A stretch of 64,000 nt of DNA from Septoria linicola (taxonomy: Eukaryota > Ascomycota > Dothideomycetes > Mycosphaerellales > Mycosphaerellaceae). Below are positions 11,325 through 22,456 of the stretch, in pieces (position 1 is the first letter of the stretch; the number at the start of each line of letters is the position of its first letter). Both the position numbers and the translations under genes were made by a program. Below the pieces are notes generated by a model. It worked only from the letters and a program-made list of their open reading frames with translations, ran no database searches and had not been told where the DNA came from. The stretch spans positions 496,001 through 560,000 of the forward strand of contig CP099429.1 of NCBI GenBank assembly GCA_024114885.1, read 5' to 3'.

Positions 11325-13913
11325 ACTTCGGCCAATCTGCGGTGCATCACTCTCACCAGATCATGGCAGAGTACCTTCACGGCAGATCATCCGACACCAG
11401 CGCGACGTGGACAAGGAGTGGTGCTTTGTCAGCTCCATGACTGCTTGATGAGCGTCGTCCCACTGTAGAGGGCCGGCCGAGAAGGTCTTGCGCAAACGTC
11501 GAGAGAGACAGGGCGACACCCATTGTGGCAGTAATGAGCGCAGCGAGGATGCGCGAATACTAATGTTGAGCACCATTGAGCTTTCACGGGCCCCAAGACT
11601 GGCAGGCGACATGTATGCGGCGGTGGCATCCTGAATTGTAAGACTATATGGGATCTTTAGCGAGGCGTTTGGGTCTCAACCATCCGTCGTGGCCCTTTTC
11701 TTCTCGATATCAATTTATGCATTCTCTTTGTGTCGCATCTGCCCATCCTGGGTAGTTCCGCTCCTCCGTCGTTCACAACATGTCTCCGTGCGGCCAGTCG
11801 AATTTCCGTGCAGAGTCGAAGAGTGGTCACACCGGGGCTCCAATTATTGTCTGCCGCTGGCGGTCGCAACAGCAGCTCGCCTGGTCATGCTGGGTCATTC
11901 TTATCATGTCCTTACCACAGTCGTCCTGACCAGCGCGAAAGCCGCGACCTTCGCTACTCGTCAAGTGACGCTTCAGCGGCTCGATCGTCAACACGGTTAA
12001 ACCCTGAGACTGAGCCCTTGGGCATTTCTCTCTCTCCGTATCGCCCCAATCTGACAGAACTGGTTGTGCCTGGCTCTTTCTCGCTCATATTGGATCAATA
12101 ATGTGTTCCCATCTGTATCACACTCCTGCAGGCCCCGTTTCGAACATCGAATTTCGGATGAAAGCCAAGCTCACGTCTTCGCCCACACCTGCAGCAAAGC
12201 TGCCATATCAAGCTGATGCACAACCCAGTTTTGGACATTGAGAGAGCGCTCCAGAGATCGTGTCGTGCTGAAATGTCGCAGCGCTCGCTTGGTTGTGGAT
12301 AATCAGCTCATTCACGGGGCCATCCCCGTTCAGGCTACAGCATGAGTCCACAGGCACGACTTACGGCCGCGCATGACGATGATTTTGCGCACACTTGGGA
12401 ATGCGATCTCAAGCAATCTTTATCGTGTCTCTCGGATCTTCGTCCGCGGTGCAATCGACGGTCTTGTGGGGCAGCGCTGCCGGAATAGGTATCATTTCAC
12501 TTCTGTCCCAGGCGCACAAGCGAGGGCTGATGAACACTTTAACCCAGTCTAGGGCTCATCCAGACGTGCCTGCGAGCGAGCAGAAGGATCAGAAGGAGGA
12601 ATCTTGTGTAGTTGCTGTTCAGAGTCGACACACTATTACTGTCTCGTGTATGATGCGTCTGAGCTCCGAAACTGATGGTCTGTTCACAGAATCCTTGTTG
12701 CTTACCGCTGGAGCCCCGAGAGGAAATGCAACATTCTTCTTCTCATCGAGCATCATGCAGACGCAGTAGAATGTTTCTCTGTCCTACATCGTACGCAAAC
12801 GCACAGTCACCATCTTCTCCTACCGATGCCGATTCGTCGCCGCGAGGATGTTATCATCTGACCTGGTCTGAGGATCCACCTGCGGTCGTACAGCATGCAG
12901 AGCGTGCATAGAACTGTCCGCCTCCGCGAATGGCACAAGGCACTATGACTGAGTGCTGAGCACTGATGCCGGCGTTGGTCATGCCGGTGTGCAGCGCTTG
13001 CATGTGCGATGCTTATCAGAGCGACAACATGGCGTCGGGCAGTTCTCTTTCGCTCCCTGCCTGCGCTCCGCAGTCGTACATTCGCGAAGCAGAGTCTTCT
13101 TTCCGTGAGTCAGCTCTGAGGGAGCACGAGACATGCGGAGGCTACGTCGGGCGCGTGTGTATCGGTAGTGGAAATCATGTACAGGACTACTCAGGGTCAA
13201 TTCGACGCTTCCGAGGGGCCAGAGACAGGAAGTCAGCTTCGCAGGCGCAAAACAAGCTGGAGGTCATTGCACATTGAGGCCACTGAGGAACCTGCGCCGT
13301 TTCAGTCAGCATCGGGGTATCAAGCCGCGATGCTATGTTGGACACATGATATGCATCAGCTGGTGTGACGGCACAACGAAGGCAGAGTCTCAGTCGCACT
13401 TCTATCATACGATGAGATTATTCCTAGTGGGAAGTTCTACGACCTAGAAATATTCTTTGGGGCACTTACAGAGCTACACCATCCTTCTTCTAAAGTTGAC
13501 AGCCCCGGCGCCAGATGCTGAGATAGGGGCCCAGTCGCACGAGAGAAAGCCATATCAATGAATTAATTCGCCGCATCAACTGAACACCTCCAAGTGCAGT
13601 CATTTGAGGTTATTTCTTGTCATCAGAGCTGCTGTGAGGGGATTGATATGAGTATACATGGCAAGCTACACCGCTTCGTGCTCATGATATTTCCCATGTT
13701 CATCAATGTCGTCGACTTGGTTCGATAATCAGCCTCCAATCAGCTTACAACGTGTCCGCCTATGATCTAAACTGCCTAGAGTGCGCAAAAACTTTGGTCG
13801 ATGTCGTGTTCTGCGCATCGTCATGCATAGAGAGAGGAAGTGTGTTATCTGGCCAGTTTTCATAACTGAACGTCAATTGCACATCGTTCATCGATCCCTA
13901 AGTCCGCCGTGTT

Positions 13914-13978
<65 letters not shown>

Positions 13979-15429
13979 GTATAAGTGAGCCTCCTGATTC
14001 GATCAAAATCGCTAAGTAAACGCTCCCCAACGTCTTATGCAGTCGCAGCCAACGTGAAAGTTCTACTGAGAAGCCAAGCAGCTGCGATTGAGCAAGCCCC
14101 TGGCCTCGCCCCCCATTGCGGGCCTCTTCCCGCTTCGAATTCCGAAAGTAGTCCCCTTCTTCGATCCTCGATCATCGTGATTGTAACATGCTGTGCTTCT
14201 CCAAAAGTCGAGCAGCAACACTGGGACCACAGCACTGTACACGAGGCCACCACACCGTCTGGACGTCGCCGGTGGACCCATACTACAGCATCGAGCTGTT
14301 GTTCCGAGCGTTCAACAATGTTCAGCATGGCGCATACATGAGCATTGATTGATGGCTGACGAGAAGAGCCTAATATCGCTGCGCCCTCGGCGACATCGCC
14401 GTGACATGCCACGAGCTTCTACACAATCTCACTTCCTCCGGGGCCCTCGGTTCCAGGAACAACATGACAGCGAGGAACTACACGAAAGAAGAATAGAAGC
14501 AGGGGCAATCTATTCAGGGGCACCAAGAGCGAGCACTGTGACGAGCTGGGAGCTCGGAGCACAGTGCTACAGGCACTTGTAGGTGATCAATCACTGTATG
14601 AAGAGCACGATCGAAGGATAAATTTTGATGTTCGGCCAGGGTGTAGCCTCGAAAGGACGCATGGATTTGATTCTAGCTACTGAAAAAGGGGCCAGCAAGC
14701 GGCGCGTGGAAACGTGGTATCGTACATTGCATTCATTTCTCTTTTCCATCCATTTCTCCATGCATTTCTCCGTTCATATCACGACTATCGAGACACCGAG
14801 GTGTTCCTTATACAATGAGATTTGACTATTGAAGATGAGTAGCCGAAAGTGATCTATTAGAAACCGATCGACCTAGCCCGCCGATACTGTTTACGCTGTC
14901 CTGTCGTCCGCGATCCGCCGACCTTGAAGAAGACCTAATACTTCGCCCGGAATAAGGCGCGAAGTCGATAAATCGCTCCAATCTAGTCATGCTTGAGAGT
15001 CCACAAGCGCCGCGCCGCGTAGGACCAGGAAGATGAGGAAAGAGTCATGGCCATCGTGGCTATCGTGGCTATGGTGGGAACGTTCCAGCACCGGCTATAC
15101 AGGAGTGACTGTCTACAGCGGAGCATGGGGTACGGTGGCTGCTCACTCCTGTAGATGCCGCTCTTTGCCTCGACATTGCCGGTCTGGGTTTGCAGATCGG
15201 AGAATTTGCTCTTGCAGAGCCGAGCACACGACAACGCGAAAGCCCATCATCCGAGAGTTTTGTACGATGAGTACTGCCCAGAGTCTGAATATCACCAACA
15301 ATCTACTCGCGGCGTCGACCTGGTTGGTATTGTGGCGATTCTCCATGCGCAGTAAGGGTTCTCTGAGACGACGGTTCGATTCAGTCTGTAGATGAGCGCA
15401 GTAGAGCGCGTCAAGTCTAATTTTGAGGA
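11325..15429. other. 4.1 kb without a recognisable gene
   Basis: Composition is ordinary, not RIP-like, but no frame exceeds about 125 codons with any family character and I could not splice one together. The only clear structure is the TC microsatellite at 13916. Unannotated non-coding RNA or rapidly evolving small genes cannot be excluded. Confidence 0.45.
13916..13972. repeat. (TC)n microsatellite
   Basis: An uninterrupted 57-nt TC dinucleotide run, followed by a decaying CTGTCTCTGT tail. Long pure runs imply recent slippage. It lies in the gene-poor stretch, not in a coding region. Confidence 0.97.
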
Positions 15430-16438
15430 TCATAGTTGCTGCTGCTGCTCGTTCCCCTCGCCGATTTTCTTCATCAAGCGCGAAACAGTAGTGTAGTAGT
15501 GATCCCATGCAGCGCTTGTGCCGGGATCCTCGGCTGCGCTTCTACCAGCTTGGTATGCGTCGTGGCTTCTTCCAGCCGTGGAGCCTTGCGAATCAATAAT
15601 CATCGGCCCTGGCGCAGATATCCTTCTGCGAGCTTCGGCGCTCGCCGGCGATACTGGTGGATAGCTGTGCTGCCTGTTAAAAAAGTTGTGTGGGCTAGGC
15701 GTGTTGTCCTGGTCAATTTTCATTCGTGACTGCTGCTGGTCGCTGAGCCCTTGATCGTCTCCGTTATTGACCAGGAAACCAATGGAACATCTGTCTTGGA
15801 GTCGACTTCGATCTGGAAGTTCAGTTTGTGCGTCTTGAGTTGCAAAATGTACTCGCTGCTGCGTATGACTTCGGGGTGCTTGTGACGAGCTCTCCTGGGC
15901 GGACCCGGAACTTGTCGCTGCGCTGCCATCGCTATATTGTGATGCTGCATCTGACAATGCGCGACCTCGACGACCAATGCCGTCTAAGCCAGAGCCGGTC
16001 AGTGATTGAAGGATGTCCTCGATATTTTCGTTCTGCCGCAATCGCCGCAGGAGGTTGACAGAATCGTCTTCAGGCAGGTCCCTCAGAGCATGTAGGATTC
16101 GCTCGCCAGCAACGGCTTGGTTCTCCCACATTCTACATCTCCGCCTCAAAGCAGTAGCACGATATTCATCGGGCTCAGCATCGTAGACGCATGGTATTGC
16201 TTTCTTGTTGCATCGCGCACAGGTGGGACGGAGAGCGTCACACTACAGAACTACTGTCAGTCTGTTATATTTTGATAGTGTAGTGCGTGTCACACCTTCG
16301 TCTTTCGAGACCTGTGGTAGTCTGATCAGCATATACGGGTCAAAATCGTCCCCTTTTCAGTTCTCGACTTTACCTGCATTCTTCACAAGCAGCCTTCACG
16401 TTTGGAACGGCTCTACTCTGCCTCACTCTACCTTCCAT
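15430..16438 (-). CDS. small Zn2Cys6 transcription factor, three exons including a 16-nt micro-exon
   Basis: Exons 16438-16374, 16311-16296 (16 nt) and 16242-15430; introns 16373-16312 (62 nt) and 16295-16243 (53 nt). Product 297 aa. The zinc cluster is assembled across all three exons: AACEEC from exon 1, RSRKTK from the micro-exon, CDALRPTCARC..PC from exon 3, giving CX2CX6CX6CX2CX6C at residues 18-45. The middle is Ser/Gln-rich, and the protein ends in a QQQQ run. There is no recognisable fungal middle homology region, so it belongs to the short class. The exon 3 frame could be read alone from a later ATG, which would hide the DNA-binding domain. Targets are unknown. Confidence 0.88.
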
Positions 16439-17677
16439 GGGGTATTGGTGAGCGCTGGGCTGAATCGTCAGTGTGGTGGTGATCGAAGGTGGATACTAGA
16501 TGGCGATTAGGATTGCAAGCCAGCTATTGAACTGCTCCAGATCTTGTGGCAAGGCATCGATAGAAGTAAAATATGTACAGCAGCCACATAGCCGGTTCAG
16601 ATTGAGCCGAGTGATTGGCGCCTCTTCTAATCGGCCACGGGATCGTCGCCGGCCAAGGGTGTCACCTTGCTTACCTATTCGGGTCATTGGCATCACACTT
16701 GAGTCATCGGCGAAGCAGTTACTGTGCTGGGGTCGCAAGTACCGAATAGCAATCTGGCAGCGCGTGACCGCAACACGCTTTAGCGGAGATCTGGTGTGCT
16801 CGTTGAACGCATTCGGGGCGGCTGCGCTATGCTCCATAGGCGAGATGATGGACTAGCAGTGACGAGTGAATACGAACACAAACCAATCACTCAAGCCATC
16901 TTGCTCAGTACAGAGCGATATTTCGTCAGGCTATACTCGTAGGATGGCCCAGCCCATCCATCATACTTGCACACATGCATCAACAAGGGTCCACGGTACC
17001 CAGGACAGGCTCCACTTCTTCAGACGGACGGCAGGGAGGCATCTCAGGATGCTGTGCCACAAGACGTCCCGGTTGCGTAGGAATTGCGACAGCAGGAGGT
17101 AGATGGCGAGAGATCTTGCTTCAGCCCGAGGTCGAGGACTGTCCACCCGGAGACAGCGCCGAGATGACGCATTTTTTCGCTAGGCGAGCATTCCTTTCAC
17201 GACCATGTGAACATATATTATTGTCGATGCAAAGTGGGTAGGATCTCGTGTACAATAGATGGTGGTGATAGCAGGGTTGTTTACAGCGTCGGAGGACTCC
17301 TTGTCGCCCCGAATGACAATGTCATCTGGGCTTGATCCGTTGCCACCGAACGGATGCAGGGCCGAACACCAGGGCCGAGCCCAAATGCCTGAAAACATCC
17401 TGCATGGCGTGAGGTGACACTACTGTCTGGGATCAGGTGGGATGAGGAAGACGCGAGGTTAGTGTGAAGGCAGAGGTAAGGTCCCGGATGCAAGCCCGAG
17501 TAGCGAGAAGGTAGTTCATGGTCCCAGGATAAGCTCACATAGGTATGAGACTAACACAAACCGTAAGCGGCAAATTAATAGACAGAATGGCTTCCAATGA
17601 TTCACTGTGGAATGCAGCTTTCGCGTGGTGTTTGAGACGTTCTTGTCTTCAATCTCTATGCGAGCCATCTGCTAATC
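16439..17677. other. intergenic, no gene recognised
   Basis: Upstream of the Zn2Cys6 gene and downstream of the AsaB/CmcJ-like gene. The frame at 16496-16837 (minus) is 113 codons without family features; nothing else stands out. Confidence 0.45.
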
Positions 17678-18568
17678 CTACTCGTAGAACACCAAGCAGC
17701 GCACTTCAATACTTTGCCTGCCAGGCGCATCCGCGGGTGTATTCGGGTCAAAAAATGCAGTATGCGGTGTTCGTGTCGCAATGCCTTTGTGTTGAAACTT
17801 CTCTCCTGTACCATAACTGTCATAGCACTTCAACAGCATGACCTCGTCCGGAGTCATGTCCTTCATATAGTAGAACTTGTGGTTCTCGTTCGCCGCTACG
17901 CCCAACGTTTCTCCACGAGCTTCGTAGCCTTCAGTGGAGAGGATTTTCGCAGGATCTGGCAATCGTTCCTTGCCTCGGTCATCGTCGTCCATTGCGGAGT
18001 CCGAGCGCACAGGATACATGAGATCGACCGGGACGAAGTCCTTTGGCTCTGTGCTTCGAAAGTCAACTACTGCTAGCGGAAAGTCCGATGCAGCATGACC
18101 GATAGGTCTCCAGACGTTGATGATCTGGTAGCGGCCCTGAAGAAGCTCCTCTGCCTCCTCGGCTGGCAGATGCCGCCGTACGCGAACATCTGTCGCGCCA
18201 GGCGTCTGGTCAACGTGGACCTGCTGCACCGGCTGCCTAGGCGAAGACTTGTCCTTTCTTCGTATGGTGTGATCGAAGATGTGTACTTTCTTGATGCCCT
18301 GGATGTTCTTTCGCAGCAAATCTTCCACCTCAGCATAGTATCCCTCGCGAACAGCTTTGTCGTCTGTGAACAGTTTCTCCTTTGCTGGAGAATTGTAGAC
18401 CGCGAAACCACTATTATCGGTGGTGAACTCTTGTTCCTTTCCACGAATATTGTGTACAGATCGCTCGACATCCTTCAGCTTGAAGGAATACCCTTCAGTA
18501 TCGACCTTGCCCCACGGCTTGCCCGTGTACGTTGTGGTATCGATGTGTTTGAAGATAGCAGTAGTCAT
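17678..18568 (-). CDS. AsaB/CmcJ-type (GA4-desaturase-like) family protein
   Basis: Single exon, 296 aa from the ATG at 18568 (the codon five triplets upstream is GTG). Typical family blocks are present: an N-terminal KVDTEGYSFKLKDVERSVHNIRG, a central VHIFDHTIRRK (HxxD-like block), then QIINVWRPIGHAASDFPLAVVDF, and a C-terminal YYMKDMTPDEVMLLKCYDS followed by PHTAFFDPNT and the end RSIEVRCLVFYE. Known relatives include CmcJ of cephamycin 7-methoxylation and NvfI-type 2-oxoglutarate-related oxygenases. The His/Asp/His residues could hold iron, but a substrate cannot be read from the sequence and there is no biosynthetic cluster around it. Confidence 0.92.
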   Translation of the reverse strand: MTTAIFKHIDTTTYTGKPWGKVDTEGYSFKLKDVERSVHNIRGKEQEFTTDNSGFAVYNSPAKEKLFTDDKAVREGYYAEVEDLLRKNIQGIKKVHIFDHTIRRKDKSSPRQPVQQVHVDQTPGATDVRVRRHLPAEEAEELLQGRYQIINVWRPIGHAASDFPLAVVDFRSTEPKDFVPVDLMYPVRSDSAMDDDDRGKERLPDPAKILSTEGYEARGETLGVAANENHKFYYMKDMTPDEVMLLKCYDSYGTGEKFQHKGIATRTPHTAFFDPNTPADAPGRQSIEVRCLVFYE

Positions 18569-19394
18569 GGTGGCGGTTCGCACTCGTGGAATAGCAGATC
18601 GTAGAGCCGTGATCTGTGCCCTTCGAATGTGTTTACGATGGTGTTATTGTCCTCTGAAATAGCTTGCTGGTGAGTCCTTGCACTGCTCGTGGACTCATAT
18701 GCAATGCACGAAGTGATGTGAATTGAAACTACCCCACCTGTGCCTATGATGTCTGTCGTGCATTCTTATACCGACGCTGTGCCAATGACGCCACTACATC
18801 TTACAAATGCTTCGAGGCACGAGACGTGCGATTGGAAGATGGTGGGCAGCGTCGCTGACAAAGAGAGGGCGAGAATCATGCTTAAGCCGAAACTTAGCCG
18901 GTGCCGTCTGTCTGTGCGTCAGTGGTGCCAAGTGACTTCGGATAGGGTAAGTCTGCCGAATGCCATCAGAGATTCAGTACATCGAGTAACACCGCGAAAC
19001 TTGCGTGTCTCAAGCTCTGTCAGCAGTGTTGAACGCTCTTGCCACCAGTATTCAGTCTTCGAGTTGAGCTTTGTTGTGTCCTACCCTGCTGTAGCTCCGC
19101 GCTTCGAAGGAAGTAGTTCATAGCATGCTCGATGTCGGTGCCGTGGCAATTGCCCTTGGAAGCAGAGAAGCAGCCATTCTATCTATGGTGGGAATGAGAG
19201 TGATAGCAAGACTGGCAAAGGTCTCATGATGGAAGACCGACTCGTGGTGACAGCTTGACGCAAAATATGCCGATGCTGTACCCCACACTTTTCCTTCATA
19301 ATGGGTATCTTGAAAGTATCCTATAACGCCATTACACTCCAGCAACTCTGACCGCTTTCCCACGATCAGCACCGCGCCTAGATGTTCTAGCATC
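18569..19394. other. intergenic, no gene recognised
   Basis: Between the leftward AsaB/CmcJ-like gene and the end of VPS71. Frames such as 18740-19123 lack family character. Confidence 0.45.
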
Positions 19395-20258
19395 CTATGC
19401 ATAGAACTTGAGGCACTTGTGCTCGTCGTGGGTATCCTTGCAGATAACACTGCACGTCATGTTGCCGCACTTCATGCACTTCACCCTGCCCCAGTAACCA
19501 CATGTCTCGCAGAATTGGCGGTGAGGCGGAGCGCTTGCTGCTGGAGGTGCAGATCGTGCTTGGTTGTAGGTAAGTGGAGCGGCGTTTAGCAGAGCTTCCA
19601 TTTCCGCTTGTGTAGGTAGAGGATCGATTGAGTCGTCTGCTGCATCGTCCAGATCCATGTCGTCGGCCGGCATTGGTGGCGCGAGTAGTGTTGGAATGGG
19701 TGGTGCGTTGGCAGCGTTTGGTGCGGGACTTGCGCTCATACTGCTGTCTTCCTGTTGCAGCATAGATGGCTTCCGTCTGGCGATCGGAGTCTTACTCGCT
19801 CGCTGTGAATCTGGCTTTGGTCCAGGGAGATTGTCCAGGTCTCTTCTGCCCTTCAACGCGATTTCTGCCTCTTCATCATCCAGGTAATGCGCAAACGTCT
19901 TTCCACTGGCTAGAATCTTCTTCGTTGCAGGCGTCTTGCCTACTCTGTAGCCGCCTCCCTTGGACGCCTCTCCCTTGGGGACAGGGATCTGTACATCTCT
20001 CGTGCCGTCGCTGTTGAGTTCGCGAATCCTCTTCTCGATCTGTCTCTGCTGCTTTGCGCTCAAAGCCTCCTTCTGCAGATCTGTCTGCGCAGTGCCAGCA
20101 CCTCTTGCTCTCTTTTTGTTTACCGTGCCCCAGTTCTTCGCTGGATCAGCAACAGGTCCAGCGACCGCTACCCACGCGAAGCCAGGCGCCTGCTTTTGGT
20201 TTCCTATGGGCAATTCTTCAATGTAAGGCGTCCGAAATCTCAGCCCGGGAGTCGCCAT
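19395..20258 (-). CDS. VPS71: HIT zinc-finger protein, SWR1-complex subunit Vps71/ZNHIT1
   Basis: Single exon, 287 aa from the ATG at 20258 (MATPGLRF; an in-frame ATG five codons upstream is possible). The C-terminus is a complete HIT finger: FCETCGYWGRVKCMKCG, then MTCSVICKDTHDEHKC, ending within a few residues. An upstream conserved block reads LASGKTFAHYLDDEEAE, typical of Vps71/ZNHIT1. Family role: nuclear subunit of the SWR1 chromatin remodeller that exchanges H2A for H2A.Z. The region between is proline- and alanine-rich and likely disordered. Confidence 0.9.
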   Translation of the reverse strand: MATPGLRFRTPYIEELPIGNQKQAPGFAWVAVAGPVADPAKNWGTVNKKRARGAGTAQTDLQKEALSAKQQRQIEKRIRELNSDGTRDVQIPVPKGEASKGGGYRVGKTPATKKILASGKTFAHYLDDEEAEIALKGRRDLDNLPGPKPDSQRASKTPIARRKPSMLQQEDSSMSASPAPNAANAPPIPTLLAPPMPADDMDLDDAADDSIDPLPTQAEMEALLNAAPLTYNQARSAPPAASAPPHRQFCETCGYWGRVKCMKCGNMTCSVICKDTHDEHKCLKFYA

Positions 20259-20837
20259 TTTCGCATCACACATCCATCAAACGCCGATCCAGACACCTCG
20301 CCAGAGCATCAGAAACTCCCTCAACATCAACGTAATGCAGAATCACGTCCGAAGTACCAACGAAGAACTTCAAACGTCCGGCACGCGACATGCATGTGAA
20401 GATGAGTGCCGCGCTAGTTAGCCACATTTAATCGATCGACGTCACGTCAGGGACCTTTCACACGTCGAGCTTCTCCTGCTTTGCCCGAGGTCAGCTCGAC
20501 GCCCTCTTTCTGCTTGCCCCACCTGTACACTTTTCGCTCACGACATTCGAGCCCGGCGGTCGTGCGGAGACACTGCGAGTAATGGAGCAGACCAAACGTA
20601 ATGCGAGCGAGGCTAGACTAGCATTACTACGCGCAAAGCAAAAAGGCAAGCATTGCTGCTTCCTTCCCTATAGATATAGCTTTGACAGATCGACTACATC
20701 TTGTTGTAGCTGACTGGTTTGTGTCTACTTTCCATTGTTACCTACTGGTTACTACTATCCTAGGGTACACTACTGGTGCTTATTCCCGCTACTAGACTAC
20801 TACTGCTGTTCTAGAGCTCCTCAGACTCTCCTTCACC
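20259..20837. other. divergent promoter of VPS71 and the thioesterase gene, with an upstream ORF
   Basis: Contains pyrimidine-rich stretches typical of fungal promoters and leaders. A 43-codon frame starts at the ATG at 20582 and ends at 20713; its first ~22 codons (SEARLALLRAKQKGK) look protein-like, and an AAAGGCAAGC sequence at their end resembles a GC-type donor. It may be a uORF or the first exon of an alternative transcript; not supported further. Confidence 0.35.
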
Positions 20838-21734
20838 ATGAGCGCTGCAACACTTAGCCATAACCCGACACCTAACATGGACAACACTGCCCCCATCAAG
20901 CGTCGCATGACTTTACCTACCGAACCGAAGAGGAGAGATCCAATATATGTCCCAGCCGAGAAGCCCGTGGAAGACCCAGCTCATGGCGCAGCTTTCATCC
21001 TAGTCCACGGTCTGGGAGACGACGCCGAAGGTCTGCAAGGTGAGCATCAGAGAACTGGACTCCCTATGGCTCAAGAGAATATTGACAACAGCACTCCTAC
21101 AGCCATCGCCCAACAATTCCAATCTGCCCACAAGCTCCCCTACCTCCACTGGATCATACCCAATGCCATGGAATCCCGCGAAGCCATGACAACAGCCTGG
21201 TACACACCCTCCTCCTTCTCAGCCTTCCCACCCGACCGACCCGAACTCGCCCCCGAAGAAGACGCTGCCGGCATGCACTCCACAGTCCGCTACATCGAGA
21301 CTCTCATCGACGCATGCACAAAAAAGGGCATTCCCCCACAACGTATCGTACTTGGAGGTTTCTCGCAAGGCTGCGCCATGGCTCTATTGACGGATCTCAC
21401 GAGTAAGAAGTACTCGGGGAAGCTTGGCGGCATTGTAGGGTTGATGGGATATCTGCCTTTGAGCAGTGGACGGCAATTGGAGGATTTGAGAGCAGCGGCG
21501 AATCTGCCGCCTGTGCATGGACATGTACCGATTCTGTTGGCGAGGGGAAAGAAGGATCAGATGATTCCGGGACGTGTGTGGAAGGATACATTGAAGAGGT
21601 TGGGAGAGTTGGGGGTGGAGAGGGATGATTTGGAAGTGCATGAGTATGAAGGGTTGGGGCACAGTTTGAGTGGGCCCGTTCTGAGGGATATTTGTACTTT
21701 TGTCGAGAGATATGTGCCGGCTTTGGAGGACTAG
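20838..21734 (+). CDS. acyl-protein thioesterase / carboxylesterase (APT1-like)
   Basis: An alpha/beta hydrolase with FILVHGLGDDAEGL near residue 60, nucleophile serine in VLGGFSQGCAM, acid in LARGKKDQMIP and histidine in YEGLGHSLSG, all in the expected order. The frame reads unbroken for 298 codons, but 21040-21102 is very probably a 63-nt intron (GTGAGC..ACAG): removing it joins GLQ to AIAQQFQSAHKLPYLHW, as in relatives, and leaves 277 aa. Because 63 is a multiple of three and holds no stop, retention would only add 21 residues beside the active-site pocket. Family role: removal of palmitate from cytosolic proteins. Confidence 0.92.
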   Translation: MSAATLSHNPTPNMDNTAPIKRRMTLPTEPKRRDPIYVPAEKPVEDPAHGAAFILVHGLGDDAEGLQGEHQRTGLPMAQENIDNSTPTAIAQQFQSAHKLPYLHWIIPNAMESREAMTTAWYTPSSFSAFPPDRPELAPEEDAAGMHSTVRYIETLIDACTKKGIPPQRIVLGGFSQGCAMALLTDLTSKKYSGKLGGIVGLMGYLPLSSGRQLEDLRAAANLPPVHGHVPILLARGKKDQMIPGRVWKDTLKRLGELGVERDDLEVHEYEGLGHSLSGPVLRDICTFVERYVPALED

Positions 21735-22456
21735 GGATGTGAGTGTGCCACGGGATGTCATTGTGATTGTGGGAATAGGATTGATCGCCGCTCAGCGTTA
21801 GCGTAGCGTACTTGCAGGTGAATTGCTTGATGAGTGTGAGCTCCCAGCTTCTTCATCATGCTGCACATCTCCTCTTCAGCGAGACCTGGTATCCAATGCC
21901 AGCTCGAGCAGATCACGCCATATCGTTGCGGCTCTGCGCCATGGTCATTACCGTGGCGTGGCTGGCTATGAACCTTGTTGATCTCCAAGTAATGCGGGGC
22001 GAAGTATGTGTCTATGTGGTATATAAGAGCTTGCATACAGCCATATATGCCTGTGTCTTTTGTCACGTTTATTTCCCCCGCGCCCTCCAGGCATGGACCG
22101 AATGCTGGAACACTGATGATATTCTGTCTATTCTAGAGCCAGTTGCATTCGTTTCACGCACCTCAATTCATCAGTAGCGACCATTGCACATCTATCGAAG
22201 AGGATCTCAACAGCTCACTATCGCTGTCACGGTCTCGAGATTGGTGCTGGTGTTCGTGGTTGATCGGAGCGACCTGCCGCGAGGCGGGGCACATCGTTGT
22301 TCGGCGGGACCACGGGCAAGCACACGCCGAGCCGAGCTCGCTATGGCGCAATAGAGGTCCTTTGACATATATATGATCAATTGTTGATAAGGCCAGGAAA
22401 ATGTAGGTTCTGCTCCGAAAATCTTGACTCGGGCTGCATTCGTTCGCAACTCCACC
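21735..22456. other. intergenic, no gene recognised
   Basis: Between the thioesterase end and the dioxygenase start; carries the dioxygenase promoter. No coherent frame seen. Confidence 0.45.

Noticed and set aside
11076..11448. Long alanine/valine and tryptophan/arginine frames over 10876-11448
   Set aside because: Out-of-frame readings of the GC-rich RGG repeat.
15355..15395. tRNA-like B-box (GGTTCGATTC) near 15370
   Set aside because: The flanking bases do not form a T-stem or acceptor stem.
5768..18568. Secondary-metabolite cluster around the MDR reductase and AsaB/CmcJ-like gene
   Set aside because: They are more than 10 kb apart, with housekeeping-type genes between and no backbone synthase in the window.
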